Positions 1 to 6,400 of a stretch of 54,596 nt of DNA are shown piece after piece. The stretch's first letter is position 1. Each line of letters starts with the position of its first letter. The stretch spans positions 1 to 54,596 of the forward strand of contig JACPBX010000006.1 of NCBI GenBank assembly GCA_016180085.1. Direction: 5' to 3'. Origin of the DNA: Candidatus Woesearchaeota archaeon (lineage in GTDB: Archaea > Nanobdellota > Nanobdellia > Woesearchaeales > UBA10216). A program made the translations under genes and the position numbers. The notes under the pieces were generated by a model. It had not been told where the DNA came from and searched no databases. It was given only the letters and a program-made list of their open reading frames with translations.

Positions 1-74
1 ATTCGCCCGTAAACCTCTCCTGCATAGTTGCCTAAAAACTGCTTCAGGATGCCAAAATACTTTTTGTGTATCAT
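1..74 (-). CDS. Start of a small winged-helix-like regulator gene (partial)
   Basis: The window's left edge cuts this gene, leaving only the first 24 codons on the minus strand. They read MIHKKYFGILKQFLGNYAGE and continue with a VYGR-type ending. A short hydrophobic helix followed by a Tyr-Gly-Arg turn resembles the first helix of archaeal winged-helix DNA-binding domains, including those fused to nucleotidyltransferase domains, but too little is present to name a family. The ATG lies 25-30 bases below a TATATAT stretch and directly below a perfect 16-base palindrome. Both fit a leaderless, self-regulated gene. The reading frame and promoter are seen directly; the DNA-binding role is inferred. 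Confidence 0.6.
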   Translation of the reverse strand, partial: MIHKKYFGILKQFLGNYAGEVYGR

Positions 75-75
75 T

Positions 76-91
76 TTACACAATTGTGTAA
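76..91. promoter_or_regulatory. Perfect palindromic operator upstream of the winged-helix gene
   Basis: The 16 bases TTACACAATTGTGTAA form a perfect inverted repeat. They lie between an AT-rich TATA-like stretch (about 98-108, minus strand) and the ATG at 74, so a bound dimer would cover the transcription start. This fits repression by the adjacent winged-helix protein, which is an inference from position. Confidence 0.6.
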
Positions 92-151
92 TTTATTACA
101 TATATAATGGTTTCGTTATTTGCCTTCTGTGCAAAGCCGACTGCAAAATCC

Positions 152-168
152 GAAACCTTTAAATATTA
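152..168 (+). promoter_or_regulatory. Archaeal promoter (BRE/TATA) for the 52-aa gene
   Basis: CCGAAACCTTTAAATATT is a strong BRE plus TATA box, placing transcription start near 190. The box and the 20 bases after it (CATACAAATATGG, then ACAAGTAGG) closely resemble the promoter region of the pilus ATPase gene at 40750-40790. The two transcripts may share a promoter family. Confidence 0.65.
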
Positions 169-267
169 CTTCCATACAAATATGGACAAGTAGGGTGGCT
201 TTTGGGGTGTTGGACAGTAACTCAGGCAGTAACCTTAGCTTAGTGGCAAATCGGGGTTGAAACGCGC

Positions 268-426
268 TTGACAAAAGTAAAAGTTTCTATGACCATTGAC
301 GATGAGGTATTTGCTGCTTTCAAGAACTTTTGCAGGCAGAACGGCATGAAGGTCAGCACCAAGGTAGAGCAGCTCATGAAGGATAACGTCAAGAATTCAA
401 CCCTCCAGCAGTTCATCAGGCAGTGA
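268..426 (+). CDS. Small basic protein, possibly DNA-binding (52 aa)
   Basis: An open frame of 52 codons runs from TTG 268 to TGA 424-426; an ATG at 289 would give 45 residues. The product starts TKVKVSMTIDDEVFAAFKNF and ends VEQLMKDNVKNSTLQQFIRQ. A short beta strand (VKVSMTI) followed by two helices, the second rich in Lys and Gln, resembles the ribbon-helix-helix fold used by antitoxins and small repressors. The family was not identified. A strong TATA box lies 100 bases upstream, so a leader of about 80 bases is expected. It sits beside a VapBC-like pair but on the other strand, so it is not that pair's antitoxin. The coding potential is clear from codon usage and a promoter; the function is a guess. 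Confidence 0.6.
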   Translation: MTKVKVSMTIDDEVFAAFKNFCRQNGMKVSTKVEQLMKDNVKNSTLQQFIRQ

Positions 427-473
427 CTTTCATCAGCATAGCTTAGCGTGAGTCGGGAATAATTGAAGGGGAG

Positions 474-493
474 ACCCTTTACAAAAAAAGGGT
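474..493 (+). terminator. Hairpin after the 52-aa gene
   Basis: ACCCTTT and AAAGGGT pair across a six-base A-rich loop about 50 bases after the stop codon of the small gene. It could end or stabilise that transcript. There is no T-run after it, so a classic terminator is not shown. Confidence 0.3.
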
Positions 494-612
494 GTGTCGC
501 TTAATGGGAGATAGCTTTAGATTTAGGGATAATCTCGTAATTACTTGCGGCAGCAATAATTTCTATCATGCCTCATTTTCTTTGCCGTTATCTGCGGCGT
601 TTTGGATTGACC

Positions 613-660
613 CCCAAATCGACGGCAGTCGATTGGGCCCAGTCGCATCAGCGACTTGGG
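613..660. repeat. Twin-hairpin element, copy A
   Basis: Two abutting hairpins. The first stem is CCCAAATCGAC (613-623) with GTCGATTGGG (628-637) around loop GGCA. The second is CCCAGTCGC (638-646) with GCGACTTGGG (651-660) around loop ATCA. The junction is GGGCCC. Copies B (42604-42654) and C (50611-50661) have the same stem bases and junction but different stem tips and loops, with pairing kept. This copy lies in the 330-base gene-free stretch between the 52-aa gene and the PIN toxin gene. The rest of that stretch shows only the hairpins at 474-493 and 683-716. Confidence 0.85.
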
Positions 661-682
661 CTTTCCCAAAGGGTCACGACAC

Positions 683-716
683 ACCCTTATCTCCTTCTCA
701 CGCGGGGGATAAGGGT
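683..716. repeat. Long-loop hairpin next to twin-hairpin copy A
   Basis: ACCCTTATC (683-691) pairs perfectly with GATAAGGGT (708-716) around a 16-base loop. A hairpin with the related stem ATAAGGGC/GCCCTTAT lies inside a pilin-like gene at 39183-39213, and both loops contain CTCACGC. Whether the two are the same element is uncertain. Confidence 0.45.
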
Positions 717-757
717 TATTCTTATTTTGGGCAATGGCCCGTGTACATAGCGAGCAT

Positions 758-1183
758 TCATGATAGAATTCCTTTTGCCTTGAGTTCACTAACCAGCTCA
801 GAAGTTGTAAAAGCCTCTACGGAATTCTGCTTCTTGAAATGGTTATCGTTTGACCAGATAGGAATGCCGTTCATTGACAGTGAGAGTGCAAGGTACTCTG
901 TGTCGTCTTTATCTGGGATAAGGCTGTTGGCTTTATCCAGAAACATCTCAAACTGCTCCTTTGCAACGAAAGCAATTCTTCCCTTAATGATTCCTAGCAG
1001 ATTGTCAGTTTCACTTTCCGAAAGTCCTGTTACCTCGATTAGCCGTATCTTGTGTTCTTCTATCTCATCAGCCAAATGTTCGGGAGCGTGCAGTTTTAGA
1101 GCGTCAAGGAATATGATTTCCTTAGTCACTCCCTTGCCAGCTATTGCGGTGAACACTATCGAAGCGTCTATGACTAAGTCCAC
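758..1183 (-). CDS. vapC: PIN-domain toxin, VapC-like ribonuclease
   Basis: This 141-residue protein has the layout of a PIN-domain RNase. A first acidic residue sits in a beta strand (MDLVIDASIVF, Asp6), a central Glu-rich helical part follows, then an acidic helix start (DKDDTEYLALSL, about 91-102) and the C-terminal WSNDNHF motif (about 110-116). These Asp residues would bind Mg or Mn ions to cut RNA. The start is GTG 1183-1181, directly after the antitoxin's TGA at 1186-1184, and a GAGGTG ribosome site lies inside the end of the antitoxin gene. This tight coupling is typical of antitoxin-first VapBC operons. The target RNA cannot be told. All expected acidic motifs are present, so the gene appears whole. 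Confidence 0.82.
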   Translation of the reverse strand: MDLVIDASIVFTAIAGKGVTKEIIFLDALKLHAPEHLADEIEEHKIRLIEVTGLSESETDNLLGIIKGRIAFVAKEQFEMFLDKANSLIPDKDDTEYLALSLSMNGIPIWSNDNHFKKQNSVEAFTTSELVSELKAKGILS

Positions 1184-1423
1184 TCACCTCAGCTCCTTGT
1201 ACAGCCTCTTATATCTCTCATGCAGTGACTTGTTCACAGCCCTGCCAAGCTTTACAGCATCCTCCTCAGTCATCTTTGACTTTGAGACTATTGACTTGAA
1301 CAGCTTGTATTCCATCACCCTCTCCGATATTGCTTTCCTCGCTATCTCAGACCAGTTCATTTCCGGAAGCTCATCCATTTCCTTTTTCAAATCCTCCGGC
1401 ACAGCTAATGTTAATGTCGGCAT
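1184..1423 (-). CDS. vapB: VapB-like antitoxin
   Basis: A 79-residue protein begins MPTLTLAVPEDLKKEMDELP. A short strand (TLTLAVPEDL) followed by helices with NWSEIARKAI is the usual ribbon-helix-helix DNA-binding half of VapB antitoxins. The charged C-terminal tail (HERYKRLYKEL) would wrap the toxin. I chose ATG 1423 because GAGGTGG sits five bases upstream; an in-frame GTG at 1456 would add 11 residues. The promoter TATA at 1474-1482 (read on the minus strand) gives a leader of about 25 bases. The gene ends where the toxin begins. The antitoxin would normally also repress this promoter, which is shared with the broken copy of the giant gene's 5' end on the other strand. Confidence 0.8.
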   Translation of the reverse strand: MPTLTLAVPEDLKKEMDELPEMNWSEIARKAISERVMEYKLFKSIVSKSKMTEEDAVKLGRAVNKSLHERYKRLYKELR

Positions 1424-1469
1424 GTTAACCACCTCATCAGTTAATACAGTTATCACACATAATTATGTG

Positions 1470-1485
1470 CAACTTTATAAATCTT
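1470..1485. promoter_or_regulatory. Symmetrical TATA region shared by vapB and a broken 5'-end copy
   Basis: AACTTTATAAATCTT contains TTTATAAAT, which can be read on both strands. On the minus strand it is correctly placed for vapB. On the plus strand it precedes the giant-gene fragment at 1588. The sequence from the box onward (TATAAATCTTCCGCTCAT) closely matches the box at 2484 (TATAAATCTTTCCTCTCAT), so the promoter was copied with the flanking genes. Confidence 0.6.
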
Positions 1486-1587
1486 CCGCTCATGGACAAA
1501 GGCTCGTTGACATGGCTGTGTTACCGCGGCCCTCCGTCAAGGAGGAGGGTAAGGCAGCCGTGTCCGTGCCGTCCAAACAGCAGAGGC

Positions 1588-1800
1588 ACTCCGCCTTTGC
1601 CGCTGTTCCCTTATCCACTCCCTCAATTGCCAACACCAACGGCACCACAGTGAACGGTGCCTTCATTGCCAATGCGAGCATTGCAAGGGCAACCGACAAA
1701 CTCTTCACCAACGTCAACTTCAGCAACGAGAACGGTACATTTGAAGAAAACAGCACGTTCAAGTGGCTCAAGCGCACCCTTTACCAGCTGCAGAACCGCG
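1588..1800 (+). pseudogene. Broken copy 1 of the giant surface protein's N-terminal region
   Basis: The frame here encodes SAFAAVPLSTPSIANTNG, then NGAFIANASIARATDKLF, then ENGTFEENSTFKWLKRTLYQ and ends at QNR. This matches residues 17-86 of the 10,861-aa protein at 3463 almost word for word. Similarity starts abruptly inside the end of the signal peptide and stops abruptly at QNR, after which the frame runs about seven unrelated codons to a stop at 1821-1823. The part encoding the membrane segment is absent. It is flanked by two toxin-antitoxin pairs read on the other strand. An ATG at 1512 could still give a protein of about 100 residues, but no signal sequence would be attached. It is best read as a duplication remnant. 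Confidence 0.8.
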
Positions 1801-1863
1801 TTACAAGTGAGGCGGAACTATGAAGAAGTGTCTTTCCAGCATGTATGAGCACGTCATCAGTTG

Positions 1864-2205
1864 TTACTTCAGGCGCCTTATCCTTGCCTGTCCTTCTTTG
1901 ACGACCACGAAACCGCCTTCTGCCTTGTCAAGGACGCCTTTTGCCAGTTCAAACCGTTCCTTTGGATCAATTGTGGATACACGTAGAAGGATTACGCCGC
2001 ATGACGGCCTGCCCAGCCGGAAGACGAGTTCACCGAAGTCTTTGTCATTGGTGACGACTATCCTCCCTTCATTTTTGGCTTTGGCGAGGATTTCCTCATC
2101 GCTGCGCAGCGGGAGAAGGTCTTTTGCGAAGATGGCGTCGTGCCCTGCCTGTTTTAAGAGGCTGGTGAACTTCCTGCCAAGATTTGTGTCTATGAGAAAT
2201 TTCAT
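1864..2205 (-). CDS. DUF5615-family PIN-like toxin
   Basis: A 113-residue protein starting MKFLIDTNLGRKFTSLLKQA. The motifs LIDTNL (Asp6) near the start, LRSDEEIL in the middle and VTNDKDFGEL (about 63-72) are the acidic signatures of the DUF5615 PIN-like nuclease family. Members are usually paired with a DUF433 antitoxin, as here. I chose ATG 2205 because the family starts directly with this strand; the longer frame upstream overlaps the antitoxin gene. The gap to the DUF433 gene is 16 bases, so the two form one operon transcribed leftward from the TATA box at 2484. It appears whole. RNA cleavage is known or assumed for the superfamily and not shown for this protein. Confidence 0.78.
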   Translation of the reverse strand: MKFLIDTNLGRKFTSLLKQAGHDAIFAKDLLPLRSDEEILAKAKNEGRIVVTNDKDFGELVFRLGRPSCGVILLRVSTIDPKERFELAKGVLDKAEGGFVVVKEGQARIRRLK

Positions 2206-2221
2206 ATTGCCTGCCTTCGTG

Positions 2222-2461
2222 TCAGCTGCCGGCAATCTGTGGAAAAATCTCTTCATTGTCCGCGAGGTTTCCTGCATAGGTAAGGGCAGCTTTGATGTCC
2301 TCTCTGGTAATCTCAAGGTCTTTCTCTATTGTTTCAAAACTTTGGCCTTGGGCGACCCTGTTGGTGACTTCGTAGACCGTAACCCTCGTTCCCTTAATCA
2401 CGGGTTTGCCTACCATGACCTTAGGGTCTACCACTATCCTTCCCATAATGTCGTTTTCCAT
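2222..2461 (-). CDS. DUF433-family antitoxin
   Basis: A 79-residue protein containing RIVVDPKVMVGKPVIKGTRV and then TVYEVTNRVAQGQSFETIEK. This is the hallmark pattern of DUF433 proteins: a conserved hGKPhIKGTRhxV turn followed by a helix-turn-helix in which a Glu-Asp-Ile (REDI) element precedes AALTYA. It is the expected partner of the DUF5615 toxin downstream. ATG 2461 is 25 bases below the TATA box, which suggests a leaderless mRNA; ATG 2446 is an alternative start. DUF433 proteins are thought to bind DNA and neutralise the toxin. The promoter is shared with broken copy 2 of the giant gene's 5' end. Confidence 0.78.
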   Translation of the reverse strand: MENDIMGRIVVDPKVMVGKPVIKGTRVTVYEVTNRVAQGQSFETIEKDLEITREDIKAALTYAGNLADNEEIFPQIAGS

Positions 2462-2480
2462 GACGATGCACCACTTAATC

Positions 2481-2496
2481 ACACTTATAAATCTTT
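2481..2496. promoter_or_regulatory. Symmetrical TATA region shared by the DUF433 gene and broken copy 2
   Basis: ACACTTATAAATCTTTCC holds CTTATAAAT (2484-2492). On the minus strand it is 25 bases from the DUF433 start codon. On the plus strand transcription would begin near 2515, upstream of the TTG at 2545. It is homologous to the box at 1474-1482. Confidence 0.6.
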
Positions 2497-2544
2497 CCTC
2501 TCATTTGTTAGCTTGGGTAAAGGGGTGTTTGGGGAATCATAAGC

Positions 2545-2736
2545 TTGCTTAATGGCAAAAAGGGGAAGTTTTACCTCAGGTTCGTCATAGCCGCAGCGCT
2601 CCTCATCGCGGCAGTTTACTCCTACTCCGCCTTTGCCGCCGTTTCCTTATCCACTCCCTCAATCGCCAACACCAACGGCACGACAATCAGCAGCGCCCTC
2701 GTAGCCAACGCATCTCCCAGAGGTGGTTGCCTGTGA
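2545..2736 (+). pseudogene. Broken copy 2 of the giant protein's 5' end, with intact signal sequence
   Basis: From TTG 2545 the frame encodes MLNGKKGKFYLRFVIAAALL and then IAAVYSYSAFAAVSLSTPSI, reaching ALVANAS at about 2713. It matches the giant protein's N terminus, including the KKGK prepilin-like motif and the hydrophobic stretch, and then breaks off. The last codons are unrelated and run into the PIN gene at 2727. Unlike the giant gene, which has TTA at the corresponding codon, this copy keeps a usable TTG start. Copies 1 and 2 overlap by about 40 residues and share PLSTPS or SLSTPS, so they come from separate duplication events rather than from one split gene. Confidence 0.75.
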
Positions 2737-3263
2737 AGAGGGTTATTTTTGATACTAATATTTACGGAAGAATAATCGAAAACGGGGAACTGGCTTTTGT
2801 TTCTGACAGCGTTGCAAGCGTTTTGATAAATTATGGCAGTGTTGTTGTTAGGCAGGAATTGAAAAGTTACGAAGGAAAAAGGGTGGTTTTTCACGAGGGT
2901 AAAGTGAGGAAGTTCAGGGCTTTGCTGCTTGAGGCTTATGATGCGCTTGTAAAAAAAACTTACGAGATTGATGGGAAAACTGACAGGCTTGCTGAAGAAT
3001 ACTTTGTGGCTTACGAAAAGTTGGGTGGTAAAGAATTGAGAGAGAGGATAATTAATGATTTCCTGGTTGTTGCTACTGCTGCAATCCATGAGCTGGAAAT
3101 TGTTTATACAGAAGAAAAAGAAGGCAGCACGAGAACGATGCGCTCGCCTGAGGCGTTGAAGGCTTACGAGATAATTAATGAGCTAAACAGCCTGAAGTTG
3201 CCTCAGTTTAAGAGCTACCAAGAATTGAAAGCCACCTTGAAGTCTAGGAGGTGGTTTGCTTGA
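2727..3263 (+). CDS. PIN-domain protein, probable toxin nuclease
   Basis: A 178-residue protein starting at TTG 2727 or GTG 2733, after an AGAGGTGG ribosome site. VIFDTNIYGRII (Asp at about 9) is the first PIN motif, and NDFLVVATAAIHELEIVYTE (about 110-129) carries the later acidic helix and the strand expected to hold the last metal-binding residue. The family is metal-dependent RNases of toxin-antitoxin systems. No antitoxin lies upstream on the same strand. The only nearby candidate partner is the convergent 40-residue gene at 3244-3366, whose end overlaps this gene's end by 20 bases. It lies between broken copy 2 and the giant gene. The PIN assignment is good; the toxin role is inferred. 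Confidence 0.72.
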   Translation: MPVKRVIFDTNIYGRIIENGELAFVSDSVASVLINYGSVVVRQELKSYEGKRVVFHEGKVRKFRALLLEAYDALVKKTYEIDGKTDRLAEEYFVAYEKLGGKELRERIINDFLVVATAAIHELEIVYTEEKEGSTRTMRSPEALKAYEIINELNSLKLPQFKSYQELKATLKSRRWFA

Positions 3264-3366
3264 TGAAGTCCTTTACGATTGCCCTGAACTCCGGGTCTTT
3301 CATGGCCTCGGCTATCTCTGCATCGATTTCCTCAGCTGTTCGCTTGTGTTTCAAAACCTGTCTCAT
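3244..3366 (-). CDS. 40-residue acidic/basic helical protein, possible orphan antitoxin
   Basis: The minus strand reads MRQVLKHKRTAEEIDAEIAE and then AMKDPEFRAIVKDFIKQTTS before a TAG. A symmetrical TATA box at 3390-3397 lies about 25 bases above the ATG, as expected for a leaderless archaeal gene, which makes a chance frame less likely. The composition is highly charged and helical, as in the toxin-binding tails of small antitoxins. It converges on the PIN gene and overlaps its last 20 bases, so the two transcripts are antisense at their ends. It is in the same position as vapB and the DUF433 gene, which also face a copy of the giant gene's 5' end across a TATA box. I do not recognise a family. 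Confidence 0.55.
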   Translation of the reverse strand: MRQVLKHKRTAEEIDAEIAEAMKDPEFRAIVKDFIKQTTS

Positions 3367-3385
3367 GGACAGTTATTTGAGTTTA

Positions 3386-3400
3386 TTCATATTTAAACCT
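3386..3400. promoter_or_regulatory. Symmetrical TATA box between the 40-aa gene and the giant gene
   Basis: CATATTTAAACCTTTCGC contains TATTTAAA (3390-3397), readable both ways. Leftward it fits the 40-residue gene. Rightward it would start transcription near 3420, about 40 bases before TTG 3463. The 13-base string ATTTAAACCTTTC recurs at 36536, upstream of the pilin-like operon. Confidence 0.6.
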
Positions 3401-3462
3401 TTCGCAGGCGGGGGTGTCAGGCAATTAGCGGCTTAGTAGTTTCAAAAAAGGGGAAGCTGTAC

Positions 3463-6400
3463 TTGCGATTCGTAGTGGCAGTTGCCATCCTAGCAGCCGC
3501 CCTCTACGCCTACTCCGCCTTTGCAGCCGTTCCAGCCGCAACTCCAGCCATTGTCAACGCCAACGCCACCACCGTGAACGGCGCCTTCATTGCCAATGCG
3601 AGCATTGCAAGGGCAACCGACAAACTCTTCACCAACGCCAACTTCGGCAGCGAGAACGGCACATTTGAAGAGAACAGCACGTTCAAGTGGCTCAAGCGCA
3701 CATTGTACCAGCCCCAGAACCGGTCATTGGTTGCTTACTGGAAGCTGGACAAGTTCCGTCAGGAATTCCAGCCTCAGGACCGCTCCCTGGTCGGCTACTG
3801 GAAGCTGGACGGGAACGCGGAGGACAGCAGCTCCTATGGCCGCCACGGCACCATTTCCGGAGCCATCCCGAACCAGAGCCAGGACTGCAAGATTGATGAC
3901 TGCCTGCTTTTTGACGGCGTGAATGATTACGTGGGTCTTGGCTACCCGTGGGATAATGTTATCGGGAGCACGTCTAATATCACTGTCTCTGCCTGGGTTA
4001 AGGGCACTTTTAAATCAAATACCGACCACTGGATAACCTCGGACCATAATTCAGGCGGGGACAGCGCTTCATTGGGAATGCTGGTTCAGAATCAAAAAGC
4101 ATTCTTTATTCGTTACGTGTCGGACGGCAGCGGATATGCACAAGCTGCAGGCACAACCTTACTCAAAAATAATACGTGGTATTACATTACCGGTACGTAT
4201 AACGGGACAAGCGTGAATGTATACGTAAATGGCGTCCTGGAGGGTTCAGTGGCAAACAACAGCGGGATGTTTAATTCTGTAACTGCCGCTTCAATAGGGC
4301 GCCCTGGCGCCTACACCGGCGCTGAAACTCACTTCAACGGCACCATTGACGAGTTCGCCGTCTCCACCTACCTCAAGTCCACAGCCGAAATCCTCAGCGA
4401 CTTCAAGGCTTCGCCTTACTATGCGAGGGACTCAAGCAGCTATGGGAACGACGGCTACAACATTTCCGGCGCCACTTTCAACAACAGCCAGAACTGCAAG
4501 ATTGATGATTGCCTGTATTTTGACGGGTTTGGCGACCACGTCAACATGAGCAACCTGAGCTACTACGCTGCCACTATCGAATTCTGGTTTAATGTCCGCC
4601 GAGGCCATATCCAGGCAAACGGCAACGGTACTACGGTGATGCAGATTGGCAATGGCTCGCAGCGCGACATACGCCTTGGCGAAACTACGGGCAGTCTTAC
4701 AAACGAGATTTTGACGATTCTGGACGGGAGGGGCGTTGAAAAGCGCACCGGCTGGACAAGCACAACCGACGTCATCCAGGCCAACACGTGGCACCATGCC
4801 GCTTTTGCATGGAACGGCACTGCCTACGACATCTATTTTGACGGCGAGAAGAAGAATGCTGCTGCCAGCACTGCTGACGGGCACACCCCGCTGCTCCTTG
4901 CGGACATGGTAGTCCTCGGCGGGGCCTTCACAGAGGGCCCGAACTTCTTCAACGGCACCCTTGACGAGGTCGCCATCTACAATTATGCCAAGTCGGCTGG
5001 CGAGATTTACAGCGACTACTACAACTCTACTTACCGCGCGATGATTTACAAGGATGCGGTGGGTTATTGGCATTTTGATAGGGACACGTGGCTTACTGAC
5101 ATGAGCGGGCAGGGGAACAATGGTGACCTGATAGGAAACGCTAACGCTTCTAACGTTTCAGGCATAATAGGGCAGGCGTTAAGCTTTGATAATAATGATG
5201 ACTTTGTCGTTGTGCGGGATGCCGCTTCCTTGAGGCTGAATGGCAGCTACACATTGGCAGCGTGGGCGTATCTTAACACCTCTGATAATAATCTGATTTT
5301 TGGAAAGCACTCAACCTCAGGTTCCATTCAAGGCTATGTTATAAACGTAGACACCAATAACAATTTTGAGTCATACTTTTGGGATAACACAGGCACTCAG
5401 AGAGGAGTTGTCGGTTCAGGTGTGGTGTCGCTTAAAGCATGGCACCATTTTGTTGTCACTTATAACAAGTCTGACATGATTCTTTACTTAGATGGGCAGG
5501 TATACACCAGCACTGTAGTGCCTGCAGGAGGGCGTGTTCCTGCCATTGGCACTAAGGATTTATGGATTGGGAGGGATGTTAATCAGAACTCCAACACCTT
5601 CAACGGCTTTATAGACGAAGTCGCCATCTACAACCGCACCCTCTCCGCCTCCGAAATCAAGCAGCTTTACCTTCGCACGTGGTATGACCAGACCCCTCAG
5701 CAGTTCCTGCTTCACCCCAGCTATCCTGACGAGCTTTCCAACAATACAGGCAACACGACCTTGCTGCTGCACTTTAATGACGGGACAGGAACAACAGCGG
5801 CTGACAGTAGTCCTTACGGCAACAGCGGCACCATAAACGGGGCGTTCTTCACTAATGATTCAATTTCGGGCAGTGCCGTGGGCTTTGATGGCGTTAATGA
5901 CAACGTCACTTTCAGCAACAGTGCGTTGTTTGATCAGACTGGAGACTTCACGCATGAAACATGGGTTAAGTTTACTGGAAACGGTGTTGTGGGAACTACA
6001 GACGTCTTTTTCGTTAAAGACGTGAATAGTTTTTTCTATATAGGAAGAGATAGAACCGTAAACAGATTTTTTGTCTGCAGGCATCTAGTACAATGCTTCG
6101 CTTACTCGAAAACACAGCCAAAAAATAACACGTGGTATCACGTTGCAATGTCTAGGAATAATGGGCTTATTACCTTGTATATTAACGGCGTGGCTGAAAA
6201 TACAACTACTGATTCAACTTCTGTCAGCGGCAGTGCCACTTCTTACATGGCTGGTTTTAAAGACCAACAGTATATGAGTGGTCAACTTGACGAGTTCAAA
6301 ATCGTCAACCGCACATTGACCGCCGCAGAGATTGCATCCGACTACCGCAAGGGCGCTGCCGGAGTCTTCGCAACCAGCGACGGCGAGCTTCCAACCACAG

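Noticed and set aside
613-660. The twin hairpins as plain transcription terminators
   Set aside because: Two copies lie inside an intein coding region and a tRNA intron, where termination would destroy the gene, and none is followed by a T-run.
492-1500. A long plus-strand frame across 492-1500
   Set aside because: It lies opposite the VapBC-like pair, which has clear motifs, a promoter and a ribosome site. Only its last part (from 1588) is meaningful, as a fragment of the giant gene's 5' end.
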